From positions 1 through 64,000 of the forward strand of contig JAUIRK010001008.1 of assembly GCA_030549495.1 (NCBI GenBank): DNA of 64,000 bases. Reading direction: 5' to 3'. Below are positions 23,736 to 33,642 of this stretch, piece by piece. The first letter of the stretch is position 1; the number at the start of each line of letters is the position of its first letter. Below the pieces are notes generated by a model that searched no databases, was not told the origin of the DNA, and saw only the letters and a list, made by a program, of their open reading frames with translations. The DNA comes from Nectonema munidae (taxonomy: Eukaryota > Nematomorpha > Nectonematoida > Nectonematidae). Position numbers and translations under genes: made by a program.

Positions 23736-24575
23736 ATTTCTGAAGAGATGTCATTAATTTTTTATAAAAAGTATCTACTTGCCTGTATTAAATATTTGAC
23801 AATGATTCTCCATGCTTATAAGCTATCTTTCCAAAAGATTTTTGTTCTGTTAACAGAGAAACTTAATTAAAATATTTTAAAATTTTATTCTTTCTCTCTT
23901 TTATTAGATTATTGATAAATTATTGTCTTGGCCTTGGATAATAAAATGTTCTACCAGGTCTCTATGAAGGATAATGTATTCCCCATTTTAAATATTTAAA
24001 AAATGAAAAAACGGTTTAATTTTTGTAAGCATATGGAATGGTGTTTCTTTAGTCGAAGCCGAAAGTTAGAGTTGGGTTCAAGTATTTGGAGGTGAACTGG
24101 ATTTTTAAGTGTGTGAATTCCCAGTCGTATATTTAGCCTCCCCCTCCGCAACCCTTTTAATATACAATTTGTTATTCTTATATAATTGTACGTTTAGTCC
24201 TTGACTGCAATCGTTTAAATACCAACTTTAATATCTTTTTTTAATTTTGATACTCACTTCAATCTTTCTTCACGGATAAACTAAATACTTAAAAAAGCTG
24301 TGTTGTTTGACATATATACGCGTATTCAATGATGGTTCGGCCTTGAAATGACTCAACCAATAGTGTGTTTTTGTTACAATTCTTTAAGGCGAGGATAATT
24401 TATTACAGGAGTGTCGTATATTTGCTATGTTTTCAACGTATGCTATATTCTTTTTATATTTGGGTCATTTAATTGAAGATTCGTTGAAATGTATTCACCT
24501 TGTTCAATTTAGTATATTCATAAATAATTTATAAAAAGTTAAAAGAAAATAAATTTAAGGTTTTATATTTAAATT

Positions 24576-24913
24576 CTGGGGTGCCCAAAGTGGTTGATAT
24601 GGACCCCCTTGGGTCGATAAGAGTTTTCTAGAGGTCGATTATTGCATAGAAGTTGAAAGGGGGTCTGTTAGGTTTTGGAGAATCAATTATATTTCTATCC
24701 AGGAAAAGATCGAGTAATGAACGTTATGCATTCGTATATAAACAAATAAAATATTTTATATATTATTAATTTAAAGGCAAATTCTCATATATTATAACTC
24801 ATTATCAGAAATGCCAAAAATGATTTCATATTTTTATTAAACTTATCTTGGAGCCGAGGAGAAAGTAAATAATGTATGAAGGGTCCACGGGTTAAAAAGT
24901 TTGGGGATCCCTA
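24576..24913. mobile_element. Non-autonomous hAT-like element (MITE), ~338 bp
   Basis: The left end CTGGGGTGCCCAAAGTGG and the right end, read inverted as TAGGGATCCCCAAACTTT, match apart from a few changes. The flanks TTAAATT and TTAGATT differ at one position and may be a target duplication. No coding signal. DNA from 23736 up to it is featureless AT-rich sequence. Confidence 0.6.
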
Positions 24914-25239
24914 TTAGATTAATTTGTCAAATAAATGATTGACATTTTCTGCCATTTTAATACAATATATGCAAAAAAATGGTTTCAGAAATGGATCCGC
25001 AACTCTAGGGGAAATATATACATAACACGTGTATAAAAATTGTTTTAAAATGAAATTTTGAAAAACAATTTTTCCAACACTATTTGAATTAATGAATGAT
25101 AAAATATGCTTTGCTAAATGTCTAAAATAAAGATTATATATAGTCTAATTTTTTATACAGTCCAATGGACTTATCAGACCTCATATTTGCTTCTTAGATC
25201 TTAGGAAGCAAGTCTTAAAGGTATTTGAAGGCTAGTCTC

Positions 25240-25960
25240 TTTAACGAGAGCTGTAACAATCTTTTTCTTTAGACTTAGACCCTTAGAATCGCATCAAAAT
25301 GCCATTATTTTCTAGTCTCAACTTCCCTGCAATACCAGTTATATTTCAAAGATGCAAAGAGTTTTTAACACTGTTGTACTCCTAAGGAATTATCCAAGAC
25401 ATATGAACAATTTTTAGGATTCTGGAGGCTGACAATGGAAAGAATTCACTTATTAGGATTGCATGCATTTCCAATTGCATCTACCAGGCCTCACACATCA
25501 TTGCAATAGTACAACGTGTTTCCATTGTTGAAGTTTGAGAAATGCTTTTTAAATTCTTCGGATTTGACTTAGTCAAACCTAGATCTCTGAACAGTTTGGT
25601 TTGGAGAGTAATAATTGCTCTTAGCCTCTGCATCTATGAGGGCATAGTCATCTTCACTGTCCTCATCTGATTTGCTCCTTTCTTCCTCTGATAGTTGATT
25701 TCTATCTGGATATATAGGCATATGCAAATCAGCACAGTGAGGTGCTCACTGCTCATACAATAGAAAATAGAATGGCGAGTGCATTTTTTCAGTTTGACGA
25801 AGCCTTAAATTTAACATGGGAAAATATGCTTTGTAAGCTTCAAACATTTTTAAATGCCATCACAAAACTTTCCCGCTCTTGTTCTGATCAATTGAACACG
25901 CATGTTGCAAAATTCTTATGAAGAATGCTTGCAGCCTCATTATGCCATTTCACTTCTTGC
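25240..25960 (-). pseudogene. Remnant of an uncharacterised repeated invertebrate protein
   Basis: Minus-strand frames give an acidic stretch RNQLSEEERSKSDEDSEDDY (~25640-25700), RSRFD, then NGNTLYYCNDV-GLVDAIGN followed by ACNPNK (~25430-25520). This resembles, from memory, proteins predicted many times in arthropod and cnidarian genomes with a 'YCND-GL-AIG-NP-W' motif and no assigned function. Stops interrupt it. Whether it is a transposon gene is unknown. Confidence 0.35.
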
Positions 25961-26206
25961 TATCTAAGGAATTGAAGAAAATTAAATGAACTTTTTTTGC
26001 AACATTTTATCCTTTTTTGTATTTTGAAAACTTGTTTAAAATGTTAAAACTACAACTTTACCAAAGTTCTTTAACTTATTTGAAGATGTTTTGAAACTGA
26101 TATTAGATCGAAAAAAGACTAATTTGTGAATTCAATGCTCTCACCACAAAGGCAATGTTAAGGGGTCAAAATTTTTCATGATTCTCTTTCTTTCAAGAAG
26201 GAGCCC

Positions 26207-27067
26207 AGGGTCTCTACCAACCTTAAAAACCTCTTGAAAACTTGTAAAACCTTGAAAACCTTTGATGTCAAAGAACTGATGTTAGAAAAAAAACTGATAA
26301 ATAAAATGTTAATATCAAAAATGACTGTTTTTCAATGGTGCTTTATGGGCACTTGAATTTTTTTTTGAAGTTCATCTATTCATATTTCTAGAGATGATTG
26401 TAGAAAGTTTTTATTTGGCATTGTTGATAAAATTACTGAAAGATCGCCATTGAAAAGCAATTTTATGAGCAATCTGAGATGTTTATTGCCTGAATATTTA
26501 CTAAGTGAAAATGAAAAAATGGTTATCAATTTATTGGATGTTTTAGTAGAAAAAAAATGGTTAACGGGCATTGACGCTGACAAGGCACTGTTATCTTATC
26601 GTGAACTAAAATATAAAGAGGCCCTGAAAGTTTTTATTTTTTAAAGTTTATCTGAAAATCCTTATGAAAGCACTTTGGTAGGACGAAGAAGAATCTATGA
26701 TCATCTTCAAGCAGTTGAGGGTATTCAAAATACAATAATAGATATAAAAAAATTGATATTAAGAGAAAAGAAATGAAGAGAAAAATGGAGATGGATTTGA
26801 AAGAGCTTGAAGAAAAAAGAAAATTTTAAGAGATGGTACAGATGAAATTACAAAAATTGATCAAGAAGCGAAACTAATAAAAAGCAAACTTTCACAAAGT
26901 TAAAATGCTTACTTATAAATATATGCTCTTATTTTCATAAAATAAAAAGTTTGAACTTATAACTTCATATAATCAATATAAATGAAATAATATTGTAAAC
27001 CTTGAAAATTTTCATATTATTCTTAAAAACCTCTTGAATTTCATTTTTGAAATTTGGTAGACACCCT
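26207..27067 (+). mobile_element. Small decayed DNA transposon with AGGGTGTCTACC-type ends
   Basis: The left end AGGGTCTCTACCAACCTT (26207) and the right end, inverted as AGGGTGTCTACCAAATTT (27067), match, and CCTCTTGAA-like sequence recurs subterminally on both sides. No clear target duplication was found. Inside, plus-strand frames at 26380-26900 give SPLKSNFMSNLRCLLPEY, LLDVLVEKKWLTGIDADKAL and a Lys/Glu-rich tail. These recall C-terminal parts of unassigned transposase-like proteins in which 'SPL-RNLSCL-P' precedes 'VLVD'. The superfamily is not assigned. Confidence 0.5.
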
Positions 27068-27240
27068 CAAGCCGAAACTATAATCAAGTTATATTTATCT
27101 TTTTTAAAATCACGATTATAAATTTAAAAATTTTTATTTATCGTTTTTCGAAAATGGATGAACATTAAAAATGGATATTTATTAAAATTTTCTGAGAAAA
27201 TTGAAATTCATATAAAACTTTTCAAACATGCACTAACGTA

Positions 27241-27490
27241 CAGTGGCGGATCCAGAAATTGACCATAGGGGGGAGGGCTATTCTTTTTATCGTCTTGGTA
27301 ACTTTTTTATTATGGTATATCTTAAGATCATTAAAACTTATAATGATAAAATAAATCATTTATTAACTTAATCCACTACCATACAAGTCTTGATGCTTTA
27401 GGAAAGAGCAAAATCAGTAAGGGAAATTTCCAAAGCCATTCTTCATAGAGGGGGCCTAGGCTCAGATGGCCCCCTTTGGATCCGCCAGTG
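27241..27490. mobile_element. Non-autonomous hAT-like element (MITE), 250 bp, exact 8-bp target duplication
   Basis: CTAACGTA at 27233-27240 is repeated exactly at 27491-27498. The termini CAGTGGCGGATCCAG and, inverted, CACTGGCGGATCCAA form the TIR. The size, ends and 8-bp duplication are as expected of hAT MITEs. The perfect duplication suggests a fairly recent insertion. Confidence 0.85.
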
Positions 27491-27498
27491 CTAACGTA

Positions 27499-29602
27499 GC
27501 CAGGTTTTTTTGAAGGCTCCAAACGTGGCACTACTGTATATTCTCACATATTGGCTTTGTCTCAGATAAAGTAACAAATGATGGCTATAACAACTCTATT
27601 CTTTCTACTATTGAGTTCCTTTATCTACTTGTCTCTTTCTATTTCTTTATTACCATTTCAGATTTTATCAAGGCTTATATTTCTCATTTTCGTTTTTCAT
27701 GCCCTGCTCTACGAGTAATTTTATGTTCTAAATTTAATTCCTTGTTACAAGTAGATAATTAGTCTAATATTTGGTTAGTTTAATAATTTTTCTATATTTT
27801 ATTTTCTATTGTTAGAATAAACAAGTCAAAAAGCAAATTCGTTATTTCTTTTTTTAATTTGTAAATTTCAATTTTTTTCATGATGGGAACCAATTGCTCG
27901 ATAGCTGACAAACGATTTTTTATGATTATTTACATAAATTTTTGACTCAAAGTAAAGGAATAAAGAAGAACTAACCGAATAAATATTGTGTAGTATTTTA
28001 GTGTTATCTGCCAATCAAATAAAAGAGGAAGCTGAAGATAACGGGAGCCCAATCCTAAATTTCGTAAAAGTAATTAAGTGCACACTAGGACGTAACAATA
28101 TAACGATCCAAAAAGACCGATCTTGGAAAGTTTCAATGAAAACACGGTGTTTTAAAATTAGCCCAAACATCCGTTACACTCTTGGATATAATCAGAGCGC
28201 TTATCCACCAGAGCACTATTCTTGACTGCAAAAGTAAATATCCTCTGCGTTCTGTTCTAATAGATATCTCAAATGACATCAACAAGCACAGAAAAGGGAA
28301 CAAGTGTCTTAGTATAGGTTGGGAGGTGTTGTGCATGCTTCATTTCTCCAAATTCCTGAAGAAGTGTTTTTTTCTTGTTAACTTCATTCCCTTCTTTCTT
28401 TCCTAGCAAAAGAGAACTCCAAAGGACTGCTTGCGAACAAGTGATCAATCAGTCCCCGATACCTGTTTCAAACTGAGAGAAGCTTTTATCAATTGTAGGC
28501 GAAGCGTGGTAACCTTTTTCTCATCTTGATTGCTTTCCTTTTTATTGTGTGATTCGAATAAATCAACATCTTTTTTCATTTTAAAGAAAAGCTTGGCAAA
28601 TGTGATCCTGTGCACTTATCTATCATTTTGTCTTAAGCGTGTTGATATCTTGATCCTATAATATTGATCGCATTCTCAGTGAAACAAGTGTAGATAGGAT
28701 TTATGACAGTTTGCGCGTTTCAAAATTGCCGAATTTTTGTGGATAGATCTTTTATATTTAAGGTACATTCATCGTTAGTTATTCACATTAAATTCAGTTT
28801 GAAAGTATACTAAGAAGTATGATACATCTAATTTACTTATCCCTCATTTCACTTACAATGTTGTAACCTTCTTGTCCCCTAAGGATCCAAATTGAATCAG
28901 AAAAATACAAAGAAATCAAACATTTTTTTGAGATTTATTGAAAAAAATGTCTATAAGGGATAAGTAAAAATTTTAAGCAATATCTTTGAAGATCTTTTAT
29001 AAACTTTGTCATAATGTGTTTTATAGACCAAACTTTTACATCCGAAACAAACTGAATCTAATTTATTTACTGATCTTTCACACAATACAGCCTTTCCTCT
29101 TTTTTGTAATTTCTATTTTCTTCTCTCTACGTGCGAATTTTCTAATTGTGCACCCAAAATATCAAGGAAAAGTTCTTAAATTTCAGTGAATATTGTAAAC
29201 GTATTCAAAGCAGAAATATTCAATATTGTAAAAAATGGCCAATGACCAGCCATTTAAACCAGTTTAAAAATAGCCATTGACCAGCCAGCCATCTTGTAAC
29301 TTCCAAAGAATCAACTCTTTTTGTTTTATTATAATCTTCAATAATAACGGGATTTTTTCTTTAAAATATAAAGACTTTTATTGTGGCGATGTGTACTTTG
29401 TAAATCTATTATTTTTTGGCATGTAGGAAACAACAGTAACATCTCCACAGAAATAAAATAATGAACTAAGCGGAAGTCTTCCTTTACAAGAGAAATTTTC
29501 TGGGAGAGACGTTTTCTTTTTATTATTGTCGTAATGGAAGGCGAATTATTTTTTAATAACCTTTCAGCAAGTGGAAAAGATGAAAAGACCTTTTAACTGC
29601 TC
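27499..29602. other. Long non-coding stretch
   Basis: No gene, RNA or mobile element could be supported. An open stretch around 27986-28225 has no recognisable motif. Short GGCCAATGACCAGCCA / AGCCATTGACCAGCCA repeats occur at ~29236-29300. Confidence 0.35.
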
Positions 29603-29610
29603 GTCTACAA

Positions 29611-29942
29611 CAGTTCTTCTCAAACGGAGCGCAGCGGCGCACTGCTGCGCCCTTGAAGATAGCCAGATGTGCCATGAAAGGTAGCCACATGAACTCTAAG
29701 ATGTCATCTTAACAAGGGGTGCACGTACCCCCAAGGGGTGCGAGACAACATAACAGGTGGACAGGTGGCCACTGGTGGTGCGAGAAACGACTAAATAATG
29801 TACAACATATGTAGTATGTACTTGTTTATATTTTTATTCTAAAATTTTATGACCTATTTTTCCAAAGAATCTCATTGGTGTGCCCCAAAATTTCACTTAT
29901 TTCATTGGTCCACCCTGGGATAAAAAAGTTTGAGAAGCATTG
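29611..29942. mobile_element. Non-autonomous hAT element (MITE), ~332 bp
   Basis: The left end CAGTTCTTCTCAAAC and the right end, inverted, CAATGCTTCTCAAAC are Charlie-type termini. The flanks GTCTACAA and GCCTACAG match at six of eight positions, as in an aged 8-bp duplication. The interior has a GC-rich stretch near the left end and no coding capacity. Confidence 0.7.
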
Positions 29943-29950
29943 GCCTACAG

Positions 29951-31024
29951 TAACAAAAATGTTCATATTATATAATTTTTCTAAAATGGAATTCCGATTT
30001 TCCCATAATTCTCTAATTGCTGCAAAATTATTTATTTTCTATGGTTGAGACCTTGAACTTGCATCATCAAACCTTACTGTTGCTCAAAATTGTTCAAATC
30101 GATGTCTAGACATTATTGCAGCAAAAATTGCCCTACTATTTTCACTGCTTCGTATATTTGTTGCTTCGTTTTTATATTTGTACACACCAAGTAGAAGCAA
30201 AATTCCAAAAAAAGCGGTCAGTTCTATTTCATCTATGTTTCTCGATTTATTGCTCAGCTTTTGAAGGACTTATTTATTCGTATTTTCTATTATCGATTTT
30301 ATAATTTCGAAGAAAAAGAATAATAAGGCTGAGCAATCATTACTTTCGCGATGCATATAACTTATGGGAAAAGGTTCACAACCCATTATATTTGCGAATA
30401 CGGCTGCCGCAACTTTGTGGTAATAAAGACCTCCAGTCAACTTTTTTGTCTTTTGAATTTTTTTAGCAACATTGTGATCTGAAATTTCACAATTACTAAC
30501 TTCAAAACTTTAAGCTGAATATATGTTATTTTAACTTTCTCAAATTGTTTCATCGTTAGAAACAGAGAGAATCACCTTCACATACGATTTTATATTTAAG
30601 GATTTTCAAAAAAATAGGCCTTTTAGTCTAGTGTGTAGCGAAACAAAAAGGACACTATTTTATTTGTTCATGTAAGAAAAAATTTAGCCAATAGAAGACC
30701 AAAACGAAGGAAAAAAATTTTAAATGCGTAAAGTTCTGAAAAACTGCTATTCCAAATGTTTTACAGGTTGGTGTTAGGGAAACAAATTTTGGTTGATTTC
30801 CAATTGTCATAAAAATAGCTAAAACGTTTTCTTTTGTAAAATATGAAACTTTTTATTCAATGTGTGTTTGAAGTGTCCTGAGACACATTTGTTTTTCATC
30901 AGGGGCAGTACAGATGCGGGCTAAGCATCTTACTATCCCCTCTCCACATCTTTCGAAAGTTTAACTATATAATTTTGAAGAATTAATGACTGTAAAAAAA
31001 TATTAGATATTTCTATATTAAATA
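29951..31024. other. AT-rich non-coding stretch
   Basis: Nothing recognisable apart from short open frames without motifs. Confidence 0.3.
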
Positions 31025-31060
31025 CAGTATTCCCCCGCTATTCGCGGGGTTTACGTTCTT
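31025..31060 (+). repeat. Orphan Tigger/pogo-type terminus
   Basis: TA followed by CAGTATTCCCCCGCTATTCG, with a short internal CCCCGC...GCGGGG hairpin, resembles Tigger-family TIRs, which insert at TA. No equivalent inverted end was identified downstream. Confidence 0.5.
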
Positions 31061-31507
31061 TTCCATCCCGCGAAATGTGCTTACCAAACACATTTTAAAG
31101 ACAGTCTTTCTCAATAATATAAGTAGTAATGATAAATTTTATTTTTATTCAACAATAATGAATGATGATGAAATTTACTCTTACCATACTATGAAGGTGA
31201 TTATGGATGGCGTGTGACATTGATGTAATGGCAAAGCTTAAATGCTGCTTTATAGAGGTTTAGGCAATTCATTCTCTATAGCCACTTCAAGATGATTTGT
31301 CGTTTCTTCGAGAGGAGGGATCGTTTCTTTGGAAGGAGTGTAGTTTGTCCAGGAGAATCAAAAAATGGTGTAGTATTTTTTTCGTGTTTGGCTTGATTAC
31401 TTTTCTTGACCCTCTTTAGGAACGTGGTTATTGGCAGCCTACTTCGTCGTTTTTTCGTAAGTGGTGAAAGGCGAAACAAAAGCTCATAAATCACATTGTC
31501 ATTTTAA

Positions 31508-31637
31508 CCCATTAAGTCCCAATGTTCCCATTTGGGAACATAAGTAATTTCATCTTTGTCTGCTTTTTTCAATGACTTTGAATATAAATCGTCTGCGTTT
31601 TTTTAGATATCGTCTGATTTCTATGGTACTTAATGGG
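31508..31637. mobile_element. TTAA-flanked piggyBac-type MITE, copy B (130 bp)
   Basis: The copy is flanked by TTAA at 31504-31507 and 31638-31641. The ends CCCATTAAGTCC and (inverted) CCCATTAAGTACC form the TIR. A palindrome ATGTTCCCATTTGGGAACAT lies at 31526-31545. The interior carries three CGTCTG(C)-type motifs. It is almost colinear with copy C at 48263-48392. Confidence 0.85.
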
Positions 31638-31641
31638 TTAA

Positions 31642-32590
31642 AATTATTTACTAGTTACGTATACTCACTCTAACATCTCTCTCTTATTTTTTATTTTATG
31701 ATACCTGACATTATTTAAAATTTTTTTAGCAATCAGGGTGAATACGGGCGTTTTACAAATTTTATTGAAACTTTATATACCGCTAACTACTTTTAATCCA
31801 GAAATCGCTAATTCGAACTTTAGTTAATCCGGCTCTTTGTTTATTCCATAATCTTTTTAGTAAAATTATTGAATGTTTGATTCAATTCACAACTGAGCTT
31901 CTTGAAGGTTTACAAAATAATCGTTTCATAAACTGAGATGTAACATTGAATTTTAGTTCGTGACAAGTTTATAGTGAGAGAGAAACCGAGTAAGCAATGG
32001 GTGATTTTTTTAATTAAAATACGAATCACTTATTCGGAAAGGCCGAATCCGAAGCATTCCGAATTAGTGATAATCGACTGTACTATATATATTTTTTTAA
32101 TTTTACTTTACCCAAGTACCCGTCTCACTATCATTAATAACTCTTACAATCTTGATGTAATTGTAAATAAATATGACCGTTGACAGAATTAATATACCAT
32201 TTCACTTAAAATTAAAGTAAAAAATTTGCTATTTTTTTAAACTTGATATTACAAATTGTTTGTAAGTTAAAACGAGAGAAAAGCTCTATTATTATAGTAA
32301 GGGATGAAATATTTTTAAAAAGAAATATCAATAAAGTTTCCTTACGAAGGAAAAATTAAATTTTTGATTTTATGTAAAAATCTGAATGATTATAAAGCTT
32401 AGAGCATGTTTCTTTTAATTTTAAACATTCAGCGTGAAAAATTGGTCGTTCTCTACTCAAATCTCAGTGATATAGAATTTCTAAGATAGACTTCCAATTT
32501 TATTTAACTAAATTATTATTCCCTATGTATATATATTTATTCATCTGAAAGGGCAATTTTAATGCTTTAAGTATTTCAAACGAGTGGTGT
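31642..32590. other. Non-coding stretch with a pogo-like end
   Basis: At 32040-32083 the minus strand reads CAGTCGATTATCACTAATTC, another Tigger/pogo-like terminus flanked by TA. Similar AATCGCTAATTCG sequence occurs near 31805. No transposase remains. Confidence 0.35.
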
Positions 32591-33333
32591 GGAGTCGGAG
32601 ATAAATTTGTTCGACTGTGACTACTTATTTATAATTTTTCGACTCTACCTATTTGTATTTTTGCGACTGCAGCTCCATTTATGTATACATTTATAATCAT
32701 GCAACATCAATTATTCTGGTTCAAATATTAATCTCCAACTTCAAATCATGTAAAATTGCTTTTAAATTACTAGTTAGTTTTAATCTATAACTGATGTCAA
32801 AAAGGTGATGACATTTGCAATATTTGAAGGTCGTTTGTGCATGGCCATTTTAGATGGTCATTAAAATATGTCCTGTATCCTACACGCTTCTGCTTTTGGT
32901 TGCAACGCAAAATGTTGGATCTATTTTTTTAAACATAATATATAAGAATGTTTTATTGTTTTGTATTTGTAGTTTAGTGTCTTTCTTACATTGTCTTCAA
33001 AAAGATTTAAAAATTATTCTCCACAACCTTTTTATCTAAGCCAAAATAATAATAATAGCATTCAAATTAGTCCTAAATTATTTTAAAAAAAAATTAGTTT
33101 ATTTACAAATGAAACTTTGTTTCTTTTCAAGGTATTTGTGTAGTGAAAAAATTCATTTTATATAATTTTCCAGCCTTTTTCTATGACGTTGCAGAAATAC
33201 AACGTTAGGCCAAAATGTTAAAGATTTTTTATTTTGTGTTTTTGCACCCTTGGGCACTAAATAGAGAGTCTGTGAATTTATTTTTTAATCTAATAATAAA
33301 AATCGTGTCGCAATAATTTACGACTCCGACTCC
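32591..33333. repeat. Possible ~740-bp element with GGAGTCGGAG inverted ends
   Basis: GGAGTCGGAG at 32591-32600 is exactly inverted at 33324-33333. Further CGACT-containing stretches lie just inside the left end. It ends about 310 bp upstream of PSAT1. No target duplication was identified, so the element call is tentative. The remainder up to 33642 shows no other feature and would contain the PSAT1 promoter. Confidence 0.4.
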
Positions 33334-33642
33334 TTCACAAAACATGCGCCTTCACAACCCTTTTCTCAGATTTGGCCAAAAAACGAGTGTGGCGTCTACA
33401 GGTTAAGAGTATATATTTCTTAGTAAATTCCTATATAGTTTATATTCAGTATCGTTATTTTATTGTCCAAACATGGTCTTTTTATAATGCGAAATTTTAA
33501 ATTAATCAAAATCTTTATAACAGTGTTGATCTTAGTTCCAACTTTATCATTCTTATTTTTAAGTACGATCCAAGAGCAAGATTCAGAGGAAGACGCGAAT
33601 AAACATCTCATTTTTATCCACAATACACCTTAAATATTTATA

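Noticed and set aside
27986-28406. Possible small genes on both strands
   Set aside because: Overlapping frames in both directions lack motifs and have no supporting promoter or splice signals.
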